Shown here in pieces: positions 44,945-56,839 of a stretch of DNA of 64,000 bases (the first letter of the stretch is position 1; every line of letters begins with the position of its first letter). A program made the translations under genes and the position numbers. The notes beneath the pieces are model-generated. The model was not told the DNA's origin. It did no database searches and saw only the letters and a program-made list of their open reading frames with translations. The DNA comes from Coleophoma eucalyptorum. Taxonomy: Eukaryota; Ascomycota; Leotiomycetes; Helotiales; Dermateaceae. Location: the NCBI GenBank assembly GCA_026120035.1, contig JALRME010000061.1, forward strand, positions 1-64,000. The letters are read 5' to 3'.

Positions 44945-46555
44945 ATGGTGTCCAATACATTCAAGATTGTTGGTGCAGAACTAGCAGCAGTTATTCCTCA
45001 GAATGATAGGCCGTGGTACAAGAAGAAAAATTTGCTGGTCCTCAATCTCTGTCAACTTTGTTTATTCCTGCTGTCATCGTCAAATGGTTACGATGGGTCA
45101 ATGATTAATGGATTGATCGCCCTCCCCCAGTGGCAAAAGTTCATGAATTACCCTAGTGGTCCCTGGCTAGGTCTTATCAGCTCATCTCAATATCTTGGTT
45201 CGATCCCATTCTATGCTGTCGCTGCTTCGTTGGGTAATCGCTATGGCCGCAAACCAGTGATTTCCATTGGCTACATTCTTCTTTTCATCGGAGTCGGTCT
45301 TCAGACCAGTGCAACTGGTGATGCCATGTTTGTGGTTGGTCGGGTCATCATTGGCTGTGGTACATCCTTCTACTCAGGCTGTGTACCTCTATTAATGACT
45401 GAGACGGCGTATCCTACTCATCGGGGCATCCTCACAAGTCTGTACATGTGTGGTTGGTATGTTGGTGAGTATCCTTCTCAGTAATTCGTGTTCAAAGCTA
45501 ACATAAAAGGCTCATTCCTGGCTGCGTGGGCGACTTTTGGTTCGCGTGTTTATGTTAACTCATGGTCCTGGCGGATTCCATCCCTCCTCCAAGTCTTGTT
45601 ACCAATCTGCGCAATACCTGCCCTGTTCTTCATGCCCGAGTCACCGCGTTACCTTGCATCAAAAGAGCGCTATGAAGAAGCCCGACAATTTCTCGTCAAA
45701 TATCATGCTGAAGGGGACGAGCATTCGCCACTGGCAGAATTTGAGTTAGCAGAGATTACTCGCACTATTCGGCGGGAACATGAAATGAATGCCAAAACTT
45801 CATATCTGGACATGCTGCGTACTCCTGCAAATCGCAAAAGAGCTTTCATCACGGTGTATCTGGGCGTCTTTTGCCAATGGGCTGGACAAAATGTCGCAGG
45901 CTACTATTTATCGCCCGTGCTCACGTCCGTGGGCATCACATCAGTCACAGATCAGACTCTAATAAACGGCTTCCTCCAGATCTGGAATCTCATGGCCTCC
46001 TTGACCGGCACATTTAATGTTGATCGTTTGGGACGTCGGATGCTCATGCTCTCATCTGTTGCGGGGGCGCTGGTTTCTTACATATTAATCACCGCTCTCT
46101 CTGCAACCTTTGCTCAGGGAGGATCCCCTCAGGTCGGAATCACCGTTGTCCCTTTCCTCTTCATCATGTATGGATCTTTCTCATTCGCCTTCACACCACT
46201 TCTGGCAGCCTACCCGGTAGAGATCTGGCAATATGAGCTTCGCTCGCGAGGTCTTTCAGTCGCATGGATCAGTAGCTCCCTTGCAGTCTTTTTCAATGTT
46301 TTTATCAACCCTATAGCGCTCACGGCTATCGCATGGAAATATTACCTTCTGTACGTCTTCGTCCTTGCTGGTAGCGGAGTGGTGATGTATTTCTTCTTTC
46401 CAGAGACCAGAGGTTACAGTCTTGAGGAAATCGCTCGAGTTTTTGAAGGCGATAATGCTACTGTTCCTAAAGAGGGCGAAATTTCTGAGAAGATGGCCCA
46501 AGCACACCACGTTGATGATGTGCATGTTTCAGCGGCTAGCCATGGCCAAATTTGA
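44945..46555 (+). CDS. MFS sugar transporter (lactose/hexose permease-like)
   Basis: Two exons (44945-45464, 45510-46555) around a 45-bp intron encode 521 residues. Sugar-porter marks are clear: GNRYGRKP (loop TM2-3), GRVIIGCGTSFYSG (TM4), ETAYPTHRGILTSLYMCGWYVG, FMPESPRYL (after TM6), a large central cytosolic loop, VDRLGRRMLMLSS (loop TM8-9) and FFFPETRGYSLEEI (after TM12). Such proteins import mono- or disaccharides with protons at the plasma membrane. The ATG at 44945 is preferred over one 126 bp upstream because VGAELAAVIPQNDRPWYKK is the usual start of this subgroup. It is the first intact gene after a long decayed tract. Confidence 0.92.
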
Positions 46556-46815
46556 TTTACTCACAAAAATTGAGATCACTTTGCCTTGCTGAGGAAGGAA
46601 GTGGGAAAGAGAACAGGTATGCTATTTCGGAATCCAGGAGGATGGGAATTATATGTACGAAAGGGGGTATCAAGAATGGAAGGCTACTCTGTATACCCTT
46701 AACTCTACTAGCTAAATAGGGTAATTTTTCTATACTGCTCTATATAGTCTATATAATATTAGTGTATCTGTGCTCACCTCCTAAGTCTAACCTTCTCAAG
46801 TCTAACGTTAGTATC

Positions 46816-47001
46816 TGTTGGTATGTGTTTACAACGGGCAGACCTCGTAATAGCATCATAGGCTTTAATTACAGGGTATGCGGTGTTGTAGGTGGTTGTT
46901 GATTCTCTATGTACGTATATCGTAAATAGGGTTATATCCTATCAACGAATGCTACTACGTGATTAGATCATAGACTAAGTATATGTTATTACAATCCGAC
47001 A
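46816..47001 (-). mobile_element. Solo LTR, 186 bp, second copy of the 12877 family
   Basis: On the minus strand it begins TGTCGGATTG and ends CCAACA, with about 85 percent identity by eye to 12877-13064. The palindromic TATA region is kept, but with both arms changed (ATAGG...CCTAT instead of ATGGG...CCCAT). The immediate 5-bp flanks differ (GTATC and GTGAT), so no target duplication is left. It sits between the sugar transporter and the acyl-CoA ligase. Confidence 0.8.
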
Positions 47002-47286
47002 GTGATAGAAAAGAGTTGAAATCAGGTGACAGCAAGTGACCCCGCCACAATGGTGTTAGGGCAATTGTTCACTTTTATTTATAATGGCAATATATCGCAT
47101 GCGGGTCTTGTGTCATGTTCATAAGGCTTAACGCGGGTTATAGGCGACATAAGATTACATGATAGGACTCTCGTGTGCTAGGCTCTCAGTTGAAAATCAA
47201 AGCAAGTTAATTCATGATAAATATTCTTTGATTGACTATAAATATATTGAAACGTCGTCTATATATTTATATATAAGGTATATACT

Positions 47287-49197
47287 CTATAATAGTGATC
47301 TTGGGGCATAAGACACCGCAGCCATAGGTGTAAGCGCCTTGGGCCCAACGGCCCAGTCTTTCATTGAACGTCTAAGAATCTTACCCGACGCACTCTTCAG
47401 GATCTCATCTACCCAGATAACTCCACCCCGCAAGTATTTCGTCTTTGACGCCCGCTTTTTCAGCCACGATGTGATTTCCTTTGCCGACTGCTCCGTCCTG
47501 GGGACGTGCTCTGCCGGCACGATGAATGCGAGCGGAACCTCGCTCGCTATTTCCGACACGTAGATGCCAATCACGGCCGCGTCGCTGACCATGGGATGGT
47601 TCATCAAGATAGCTTCCAGTTCTGAAGGCGCAACCTGAGACCCTTTGTATTTGATGAGCTCCTTGGCCCTATCGGTAATATATAGGTTTCGGTCTGCATC
47701 CTCGAAGCCGATATCACCGGTTTTAAAGTATCCATCTGCTGTGATGGAATTTGCCGTTGCCTTGGCATTGTTGTGATAACCCTTGAAGATGCTCGGTCCC
47801 TTGATCCACAGCTCGCCTTGCTCACCAGGAGCGACCTCGCGCTCATCTACCCCAACAAATTTGAGGTGCAGGTTGGGCAATGGACCACCTACTGATCCCA
47901 TTGCACTTTCCCAAGTATCCCAAGTCCACTCAATGTTAGTAACGAGAACGTGAGAGAGCGAGATAGTAATGGAGAGGAAGGGGTTAGCCATACCTGGCAG
48001 TGGGTCATTGGACTCGTTTCACTCAGACCATAGGCTTGCTTTACGGGAAGGTTGAGGCGTTTATAGACTGCCTTTATCAAGTCCTTACCGAGTGGAGCTG
48101 CTCCGCAGGTGAGCATGCGCAGCGAGCTGAGATCGTAATTATCCACGAGCGAGTTTTTGGCCAGATGTAAGACAATGGTGGGTGCGACGTAGCAGTATGT
48201 TATCCGATGCTGTTGAATCAAGGAACAGAAAAGGCCAAGCTCGAACTGCGCCATGACTACCGTCTCTACACCACGCAGCATTGGCTGGTGTATCAAACAG
48301 GCCATCCCTAAGCAGAGAGTGTCAGCCCAGAAGTATGTGAGAGAGAGGTGCAAGGAACCATGAAAGAGTCAGGAAGATGTAGCGTACGTACCGTATATGT
48401 GATAATATGGAAGGACCGATAATATCTTGTCCTTCTTCCAATCTATCATCTTCCCCTCCACCGTTTGACACATGGACTGGTTAGCCACAATATTCTCATG
48501 TGTGAGCATCACGCCTTTGGGAAGACCCGTAGTGCCCGATGAGTATACGAGGTATGCAAGATCAGTTGGTGAGACCTTGGGTCTACGGCCCACACCTGAA
48601 GCATCAAGAAGCACATTTAAAGATTCGATCCCTTGCCCGTTTTCTCTTTCGTCTCCGATCAGGAATATGTTTTTGGTAGGAATTTTAACAGCAGCAGCAG
48701 CAGGCAATGCAACTGACAGCATGCTACATTGTGTGACTAGTATCTTCGCGTTCGAGTCCTTAAGGTGGTGTATCAATTCTTCGACGCTGTATGTTGGGTT
48801 TGCCGGCGAAACCACCCCTCCAGCCCAGAGAGATCCCCATATCACAGCAGGTGTATCGATACAATTCGGTGAGAAGACAGCGAGTACATCCCCTGGCTTG
48901 TATCCCAGCTTGGATATTAAACCTGTGCCAAGTTGAATTGATGTTGACCGAACATCTGCGTAACTATATCTGCGATTGCTCGAAGAAGAGGTGTAGATTG
49001 CTGATGATAATTAGAATGTGTGCGTATGTGTATATTATAAATTGGTATGACTTACGCTGGTCATCAGGAAACTGCCTGTCTTTTCTCTCAAACAAAAACG
49101 TCCAGATATCCACGGCCGGGAAGGGTATGGACTCTATACGCCGGGGAAACGTACCGGCAATTGCTTGGAGGCCCCGAGTGGTATGTGAAGCCGTCAT
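47287..49197 (-). CDS. 4-coumarate-CoA ligase-like acyl-CoA synthetase
   Basis: About four exons give roughly 560 residues of the ANL (AMP-binding) family. Visible motifs are the P-loop YSSGTTGLPKGVMLTH, LPYYHIYG, the adenine-binding YGLSETSPMTH, GELWIKGPSIFKGY, TGDIGFED (A7-type Asp), ITDRAKELIKYKG and the catalytic Lys in KSASGKILRR. The enzyme activates a carboxylic acid to its CoA thioester through an acyl-adenylate. The C-terminus (RSLL) is not a canonical peroxisomal signal. In context it could activate the acid made by the nearby aldehyde dehydrogenase. The start is the ATG at 49197. No lesion seen. Confidence 0.88.
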
Positions 49198-50105
49198 GCT
49201 TGTACTAAATGTTGCCCCAAATCAACAGATGACAATAATGATAATGGCAGTGGTCTCTACCTATGTACTATGAGTATGGGATGAAGAAATAAGAAGCGGA
49301 ATTTAAAACGGAGTTCCGTACTTAGTATTTTCACCTAGGCATTACTAGGAGCACCAGAATACACATTTTAGACTATGTCCTAAATTAAACGGTCTAATAT
49401 GTGTGTAGCACTCTTTCGGTAGCTACGAACTGCTTATCAATGTATCATCCAAGGAGGTTCGCATTGGTGCAAAGCAGGGGGATCTCTCTACAGATTGCTA
49501 CATCGACGGGTTTCCAGGAAGTGCGTTCGTTGGTTGTTCCGTCGAGGAAACATTTAGCTCTACCGAGATCCTAGGCCTGCCTCGGTACACCATAATGCTG
49601 ACTATTCCGGAAAAGGTTCCGTTCGTGTGTTGCGCTTTGGGCCACTTCAAAATGCTCTCCAGAACAGAGGTTCAACTTTAAGGTCTTTTAACTCTTCCTT
49701 CAAGGCTAGTAAAATAAACACACTTTTTTAATTTTTTGAAATGGGATTTGCATTGAATAACTCGGACGTCCGCGATACTAAACGCAACTCGCACAACCAT
49801 ACCCTCATCAACTTCTTTTAGTGCCCATTGTTTTGAAAAAGATTATTGTGTTGTATCCGAACAGACTTTATGCCTAACATTGTCACTGTAGACAAAATCC
49901 TCGAATGGAACTCAAACAGAATAAGAAAATGTGAGTGAAAGCCTACTAAGGAAAGCATCGCAAAAAAATATCACAGTTTGAGCATAGTTTGAGTTCATTG
50001 GTAATTATTCCATTCATTCTCCTTGCCCAGATGCTCCAATAAAACATGAAACTTTGGAACTCCCATGTGTTTGATTAAAACGACGCTACCAACTTTGATC
50101 CTCGC
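49198..50105. other. Intergenic between acyl-CoA ligase and regulator
   Basis: About 0.9 kb without a recognisable gene. It holds the upstream region of the ligase and the downstream region of the transcription-factor gene. No repeat was identified. Confidence 0.5.
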
Positions 50106-53029
50106 TTATGTAAAGTTAACAAAAATATCTACAGTAGTATGGCATTTGTTTTGCGAGTTCCAAAGCTCAGCAATAATATTCTCAGTGGTTGACCAATCTG
50201 CCGAATCAAAGAGATCCAGCTCGAAGACAGAGCTTTGTGTCTCGGTGCTCATGATGACAATATGACCATCCATCATTTTGGGGTGCACACCCTCCTTTGT
50301 GAAGGCAATAGAGCGGGCTTTGCGCATAAAGGCATCAAAATCAAACGGTGCATTCTCTTCTGAAACTACTGCACTCTGAAAGATTTTCTCGCCCTTGAAT
50401 CGTACAAGGTACTTGATTAAAGCGCGCGGGACTGATGGAATCGCAGAGTGTGATTTCGAATCTGTAGATTTCGTGCTGCTACTCATTCGCCTAGCTATCG
50501 TTCGTGGCTTGGCAAATGGTCTGTCCGGCGATACTGGGCGCTCCGCTGGTTTGGGTTCGGGCGTCTCGGACGGTTTCTAGCGATAAATAGTTTGGGCATG
50601 ATTATTATCATTATTTTGAGATAGAAATTACGATCTCAATTAGAAAAATCCCAATAGATCAAGAAAACATAAGACCCTCGAGCAGAATGAAAAGAAAATG
50701 TATGCAACTCACTCGTTCATTAATGTCATTCGCAAGACCGTTGTCAATGACATGGGAGACGAAAGCAAGAATCTCTGCATCGGTCATGTTCGGAAATGTT
50801 AAATCACTCCCGGGGGCGGCTGTTGGGCCACCACTAGACACAGTACTGTCAATATTGCGGCGTAAGTCGACACGAAGCTTTTTGAGAGGCGGACTGGTGC
50901 GATGAGCGAGGATAACCGTCGCATCATAAACCAGATCTAAGATGAACCGCGCGCTCTGGAACCGATTGGACAGGTTGGTAATGAAAGAGGTAAGTAAGCT
51001 GGAGTTGTTGAGATTCGTAACGCGGTATGAGCTGCCCTTAACTTGAAGGAGGGTCGAGCAGATGGCTGCTGGGAGAGCAATCCAGGATAAGCTTAAATCG
51101 AATGTCAGAAGTGATTCTCGCGAGGATGGGGTGACACAAGTAGGTGTGTGTGTTAATTAATGTTGGGGTATAATCTTACATGAATGCGGGGATGGCCTCA
51201 ATTTGGGTGGAGGTAAGTAGGCACTGTACACTTCTTGTTACAGCATTAGAGCCTTCCACTAGCCTGTTTATTGGTAGAGGCCATTTGCTGTCGGCTGAAC
51301 TAGGGGCCCGAGTGAACGTGTCTACATAAGGTCGATAGAGTAAGAGTGAGAGACCACTAGAAAGCCATCAGTAGAGTATTCGTTATGATGGGGACTGTAG
51401 GAAGACACACTCGCTCATGATCCGAACTATGCAGGCTGCTGCAACATAACCGTCCGGCACCGGTTCACCTGGTTTCCGTGAAGAGGCTTGCTCGAACCCA
51501 CTCTTCCACCGTGCCAAGCGCTGATCCAATGACATGATTTGATCAAACTCTTCGGCGCCCACACAGCGTGCTTTATTCGTGTTGTCCCAATCGCGTTCGA
51601 AATTTCGGCGGCTCTGGAGCGCAGCGACATCGGCCATGATCTCGCTGAGCTTGCACAGCCAGATGAAGGTTGACATTGAGACCTTCTTGGCTTCCAAGGT
51701 AGAGTAGCTAGGAAACGACGACTCCAAGCCAAAGTCGGCCTCTGTGACAAGACCGCGTATATTCCCGATTTCCTGTAACCGGTGGGGCCTGCGCATTCCA
51801 TTTGCAAGCATCCTATCGCGCACGAGGCAACACCACCAGAGCAGACTGCGGCGGCAAGTCAGCGTTCCCGAGTCACGCGTAGGATTCCACAGCTCCGCCT
51901 CTCTGGCATGGTGAAAGGCACGATCCAACCAGTAGCTGTTCACTTGCGACTCGGAGTCGCAGGGACTCCATAAGGTTAGCAGCAGCGTTATCTGCGTTAG
52001 AACTAAGGGGTTTGTGGTAATCCGTAGTTTGTAGAGAGTCTGACACGGAATTAGTGAAGCGTAGGCGGCGGGGTGGGGGTGGGGCCGGGTGGTGAAAAAA
52101 GAAGAGCCCACATACTCTCGCCATATCAAATCTCACACGCTGACCCTCGTGTACGGATTTGAATGGGGTTTTTTTCAATTGGGCGTCACTGACGTGCTAT
52201 GTAATCTTGTTAGTCGATCTGAGTGGCGACAAAGTGGGGGGTTTATGACTTACGGCAAACGCAGCGAACAGCACTGCTTGGAAAAGTGGCAGCTCAATAT
52301 ACCGAAACAGGTCGTTATTGCCTCTATATTTGCGATAGAGTAGAGTGAAGCTAAACTCGTCCACTAGGGGGCAGATCGGATGGACATGCTTGAAGAATAA
52401 TTCGACCAAGTCGTCCTGGATGGCACGGATCGGGGAGATACAAGCCTCGATCAAGGACTTCATCGATTCTGGACTTGGATCCGCCCAGAGCACCAGAGAT
52501 TTGGGGTCTTTGGACGCGACTCCCGGTATGCGAGGTGGCGGTGGTGGCGACTGACACATGGCACTGGCGACCGGATCAGGCTCATCTATGCGACGCATGA
52601 AGGAGAGGGCGGTGGCCATGTCGAGGCCTACAGATCAGTCTCTGAGTATGGTCACAAGGAAAGAAGTTATCTCTTACTCGGCGACAGCAGGCGGCTTAGG
52701 CCTTGCTTGATGTTGCATGTCGGGATGGAGAAGAACTCGGATCGTTGGTGCGGTGAGTCAAGGGCGGCTATGGGCCGTTTGGGCGGTGTACGTAGGGGCG
52801 GATGTGATGGAGAATGTGCTTGTGGTTGTGACTGTGGTTGTGATTGTGGTCGTGGGTCTGATTGTGAGGGTTGTGGTGGTGATGGGATGAGGGGCGGCGA
52901 GGGCACCCAGCAGGTGGCAGGAGGGCTCAGGGTCGACTCCATGGACGGCGCACGTAGCACATGCGGATTGAAAAACTGGTCGAGAAATTCGTCGAAGTCG
53001 ACGAGTGAAGCATCGCTGGTAGAGGTCAT
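50106..53029 (-). CDS. Fungal-specific transcription factor-domain protein without visible zinc cluster
   Basis: Multiple exons run from the ATG at 53029 to a stop at 50106; joined they give about 800 residues. The N-terminal 120 residues are low-complexity, Pro/Gln/Ser-rich (PQSQPQSQPQ). Then come segments of the fungal transcription-factor regulatory domain: FFKHVHPICPLVDEFSF, TLLLTLWSP, YWLDRAFHHAREAELW, RRSLLWWCCLVRDRML, then a LLLYRPYVDTF segment. No Zn2Cys6 motif is visible in this start exon or upstream. The C-terminal portion (below about 50570) may be a separate small gene. It sits between the acyl-CoA ligase and the alcohol dehydrogenase, so it is the natural candidate regulator of the cluster. 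Exon limits are only partly resolved. Confidence 0.72.
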
Positions 53030-53045
53030 GATGGGAGGAGGGGGG

Positions 53046-53134
53046 ATGGGAGAATGGGAGAATGGGAGAAGAGGAGAATGGGAGACGAGGAGGGTGGAGA
53101 GGAAGAGGGTTGGTGATGTTTGAAGGCAGACGTG

Positions 53135-53170
<36 letters not shown>

Positions 53171-53190
53171 AGAGCAAGAGCAGGAGCAAA
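53046..53190. repeat. Short tandem repeats in the leader of the regulator
   Basis: Two tracts lie just upstream of the regulator ATG: GGGAGAAT-type 8-mers (53046-53085) and about nine GGAGCA hexamers with slight variation (about 53130-53190). They would lie in the 5' untranslated region or promoter. Length variation between strains is likely. The long Leu or Arg/Ser ORFs across them are artefacts of the repeat. Confidence 0.7.
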
Positions 53191-53697
53191 AGGCAGCATA
53201 TAATTAGCAGCCATTACTGTGTATTGGCCCATCCGGTCGTGTGCGGCTCCACCGGCCACACGGTGATGCCCCGGTACAGTCCCACCAGTGTGGATAACTG
53301 GACAGAACTGGACAGAACTGGACCCCCGACGCAGACCCGATAGATGCACGTCGATGCAGCCAAGACGAGGGAGAAGAACGACCAAACTCCACTGTCCCTC
53401 ATTATTAACGATACATTCATCAGACCAATGTAGAACTAAGTAAGTCAGACGACACCACCAGGGATGGACCCTGGTTAAGTGTGCAGAGCATTGCGGGGCA
53501 AGTGGAGAAGTACAGTAGTGCGGGGTATGTGGGACACCCCTGCCGGAATTCCATCATCCCAACCCTCACGTGATCGTATCTCCGCCCAGGTTTGCCGTGC
53601 TGCCGTGGGAAAAGAGGGCGCTTGTTCCGCTTGCACAACACACACATTGGAGGGTTGTTTTCATGATCAATTCCATTAATTAGTTGCTATGAGATGT

Positions 53698-54753
53698 CTA
53701 CGCCCACAGGTCCACCACCGCTCTTCCGGAGACCTTGCCTTCGTGCAGCAGCTTGATCGCTGCCGGAATTTCCCTGATGCCGAACTTGGTGATCTCTGGC
53801 TTCAGGAACCCGCGCGCAGCGAGGTCCAGGGTGGCCGCGCAGTCACCCAGATTGCCCACCATTGTGCCTCTGATAGTCATCGACTTTGCGATCAGGACGT
53901 TGGGGTCGGCTCCCGCAACGGCACTGCCTGTCGGCGGCATACCCAGGCACATCACCGTTCCCCCAATGCGTAGCAGTTCGGGTGCCTGTTTGTAGCTGCT
54001 AGGATGGGAAGCCGTGACGATGACGGCGTGTGCGCCGCCCCCCGTGATCTCGTGCACCTTGGCCACCAGATCGGGCGTGGCAGTGAAGTCCACATACTCG
54101 TCGGCGCCCAGACGCAAGCACATCTCGCGCTTGCTCTCGCCGCCGTCGATGGCAATGCAGCGGATGCCCTGAGCCTTGGCAATTTGCAGTGCCATGTGGC
54201 CCACTCCGCCGCCAGCGCCGGGAAAGACAGCCCATTGTCCGACCTTGAGGCCGCTGTGGCGCAGCGAGTTGAAGGCGGTCGTGCCTGAGCACATGATCGG
54301 CGCGGCAGCGAAGTCATCCACGCCATCGGGGATGCGCGTGGCATAGCTTGCTGGCACGGTCACGTACTGCTGGTATGTCCCCTGGACCGTGATGCCTGGG
54401 AACTTGGCCTGAGGACAGTGCTGCTCTAGGTTGGAGATGCACATGTCGCACGACCGACACACCCAAGAGATGGGCTTGACGCCGACACGGTCGCCCTTCT
54501 TCCAGGTTGTGACTTTGGACCCGATATCTGCGACCACGCCTGCGCCCTCGTGGCCTGGAGTCTGAACCGATGAATCCCACCCACTCCACACTTTCGACAT
54601 GATGTACAGGTCCGAGTGACACAGACCGGTGGTATTCAGACGCACGAGGATCTCGTCATCGCCCGCCGTGGGAATGGGCTTCTCAATAATTTCGATTTTG
54701 AAGTCAGGACCTGGGTTTGACCAGACGGTCGCCAGCATTGTCTTTTCAGCCAT
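53698..54753 (-). CDS. Zinc-dependent alcohol dehydrogenase (MDR family)
   Basis: Intronless, 351 residues. Catalytic zinc ligands are C45, H68 (in TPGHEGAGVV) and C155. The structural zinc lobe is present as C99, C102, C105 and C113. The NAD(P)-binding Rossmann motif GAGGGVG is at residues 179-185. Layout and length match cytosolic fungal ADHs that interconvert primary alcohols and aldehydes. The gene is divergent from the aldehyde dehydrogenase 630 bp away, so both probably share a promoter, and its product is the natural feeder of that enzyme. The ATG at 54753 gives a standard N-terminus. Confidence 0.93.
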   Translation of the reverse strand: MAEKTMLATVWSNPGPDFKIEIIEKPIPTAGDDEILVRLNTTGLCHSDLYIMSKVWSGWDSSVQTPGHEGAGVVADIGSKVTTWKKGDRVGVKPISWVCRSCDMCISNLEQHCPQAKFPGITVQGTYQQYVTVPASYATRIPDGVDDFAAAPIMCSGTTAFNSLRHSGLKVGQWAVFPGAGGGVGHMALQIAKAQGIRCIAIDGGESKREMCLRLGADEYVDFTATPDLVAKVHEITGGGAHAVIVTASHPSSYKQAPELLRIGGTVMCLGMPPTGSAVAGADPNVLIAKSMTIRGTMVGNLGDCAATLDLAARGFLKPEITKFGIREIPAAIKLLHEGKVSGRAVVDLWA

Positions 54754-55381
54754 CGCCGGTATGTTTTGATGTGGTGTCTGAATAGGAATAGAAGATGTCG
54801 TGTGTTATGCGTTTGCGTGAGCTGATGGTAGTTTCAAATCGCAGTTTTGATATTTGACTGGGGCAGCACTGTTTTAAAAACGGAGGTTGGAAGGCAGTGT
54901 TGTGACAAAAAGTGAAAAAATTAGAGTCAGAATCAGAGTCGAATCGTTTATACATTCCCCAACTTTGTGTTCCATCGCGAGTAGTCAAATAATTCCCTGC
55001 ACGATCCCAAGACTTACTTACACACATCCGTGGGTGACATCTCCGCACTGAATTACACAACCTCGCTTCTATAGCAGTAGCGTATGCATGACATAGCTGT
55101 ATACTCCAGAAAAGATTCTTTGCCTCGGCACTTCTGCGGCCATCCGATTTCTCCTAGCAACCTTGGGCCAACTCTATTTCCGTTGGTCTGAAGCATGTAT
55201 CTCGGCGATATCCCCACAAGCCTAGGGTGGGGCTGTGATGCCATTCTCGAAGACAGATAGATATGGCCGCGATGAACCAGTTTAATTCCAGATAGAGGTG
55301 TGTGTACGTCAATTGCAGAGCATCGTAATCATTGTATTCTCTCTCACTGTAAAAAGAACGAATTGTATGCAAGACAACAGG
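54754..55381. promoter_or_regulatory. Shared divergent promoter, ADH and ALDH
   Basis: The 628-bp gap separates the start codons of two oppositely directed, pathway-linked genes. Two CCG triplets, in CATCCGTGGG and ATCTCCGCAC near 55030-55045, could be half-sites for a Zn2Cys6-type regulator. No repeat insertion is present. Co-regulation is inferred from the arrangement. Confidence 0.45.
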
Positions 55382-56839
55382 ATGGGCTACGAACGCTTCC
55401 AAGGTCAGCCGATAGAGACTCGCTGTTTCATCAACAACGAGTTCGTTGATGGAGAAGAAACATTCGCGGTTTACGATCCGGCGACGGAGGAGCTGTCTGC
55501 CAACGTCCACCAGGCAGGCCCAGCACTTGTTGACCGCGCGGTTGAAGCAGCAGAGAACGCATTTCCAGCATGGTCAACATTAGAGGCTGCAGCGCGGGGT
55601 CAGTGTCTCCGGAAGCTGGCAGATTTGATAGTAGAGAATGCGGAGGAGCTGGCGTACCTGGAGGCCGTCAGCATGGGCAAGGTGACATCGTACTACCCAG
55701 CTGAAGTCGGCTGGATTGCCGACTTCCTGCGCTACAATGCTGGATTGGCCACAGAGGTGCACGGCGAGACCAGTCTATCAACAGCTGGTATGATCAATAT
55801 GACCCTGCATCAGCCATATGGCGTGTGCGCTGCCATTATCCCATGGAATGGGCCCTTGGCCTCCTTTGCTATCAAGGCAGGCCCGGCGCTGGCTGCTGGA
55901 AACACGCTCCTTGTGAAACCGTCTGAAAAGTCACCACTCACCGTTCTGCTGGTCGCCAAGCTCGTGGCGAAGGCAGGATTTCCTCCCGGAGTCCTCAACA
56001 TCCTCCCGGGTTACGGCCATGTCACCGGTAAAGCGCTCGCCTCGCACATGAAGATCCGCAAGCTGGCTTTTACTGGCAGTGGGCGTACCGGTAGACTGAT
56101 GAAAGAGCTGGCTGCGCAATCGAACTTGAAGCATGTTGTTGTCGAGCTTGGTGGCAAGTCTCCCTGCATTGTGTTTGAGGACGCTGACTTGTCGCTCGCG
56201 GTACCTGCGGCCGCCTTCTCTATTGCTGTCAACTCGGGTCAGGTGTGCTACGCAAGTTCAAGGGTCTACGTGCACAAGTCAATTGCAGATGACTTTATAG
56301 CTCGTTATACCGCTGAGTTCAAGAAGATCGTGGGCAAGGCTGGTAGTACATTGGATGCCGATACAACGCATGCACCACAGGCCGATTCACTTCAATTCAA
56401 GCATGTCATGGGCTATATCGACCGTGCTGCCGAGAGCGGTATCAAGCCTGTCATGGGTGGAAAAAGACTTGGCGATAAAGGCTACTTCATTGAGCCAACA
56501 GTGTATGTGAACCCGGGTGAGGATTCGAGCATTAACCGAGAGGAAGTCTTCGGACCAGTTGTCGTCATCAACACATTTGAGAATGAGGACGAGGTTCTCA
56601 AGCTAGCAAACGATACCGAGTTCGGTCTCTATTCTTCGCTCTTTACTCGTGATTTGAGCAGAGCTCTGCGCTTTGCTCGATTCCTAGAGGCCGGCATGGT
56701 GGGCATCAACTGTACATCGCCCACCACTCCGATGGACTTCCCCTTCGGTGGGTGGAAGCAGAGCGGAGATGGGAGAGAGTTTGGCTTGCGGAGCTTGTAT
56801 TCCTGGACCGAGATCAAGACTGTCATGATCAAGGTATAG
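55382..56839 (+). CDS. NAD(P)-dependent aldehyde dehydrogenase
   Basis: Intronless, 485 residues from the ATG at 55382 (an alternative ATG at 55367 adds five). Catalytic residues are all present: N155 in IIPWNGP, K179 in LVKPSEKSP, E255 in VVELGGKSP and C289 in NSGQVCYASSR. The C-terminal PFGGWKQSGDGRE motif is canonical. It oxidises aldehydes to carboxylic acids in the cytosol. Paired divergently with the ADH and followed by genes for CoA-ester carboxylation, it probably makes the acid that the acyl-CoA ligase activates. Confidence 0.93.
   Translation: MGYERFQGQPIETRCFINNEFVDGEETFAVYDPATEELSANVHQAGPALVDRAVEAAENAFPAWSTLEAAARGQCLRKLADLIVENAEELAYLEAVSMGKVTSYYPAEVGWIADFLRYNAGLATEVHGETSLSTAGMINMTLHQPYGVCAAIIPWNGPLASFAIKAGPALAAGNTLLVKPSEKSPLTVLLVAKLVAKAGFPPGVLNILPGYGHVTGKALASHMKIRKLAFTGSGRTGRLMKELAAQSNLKHVVVELGGKSPCIVFEDADLSLAVPAAAFSIAVNSGQVCYASSRVYVHKSIADDFIARYTAEFKKIVGKAGSTLDADTTHAPQADSLQFKHVMGYIDRAAESGIKPVMGGKRLGDKGYFIEPTVYVNPGEDSSINREEVFGPVVVINTFENEDEVLKLANDTEFGLYSSLFTRDLSRALRFARFLEAGMVGINCTSPTTPMDFPFGGWKQSGDGREFGLRSLYSWTEIKTVMIKV

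Noticed and set aside
47975..48000. Peroxisomal targeting of the acyl-CoA ligase
   Set aside because: The C-terminus ends RSLL, which does not fit the SKL-type consensus well enough to claim.
52758..53343. ORFs with long Leu, Arg/Ser or Ala/Pro runs
   Set aside because: They are frames read through GGAGCA tandem repeats in the leader of the regulator and have no support outside the repeat.
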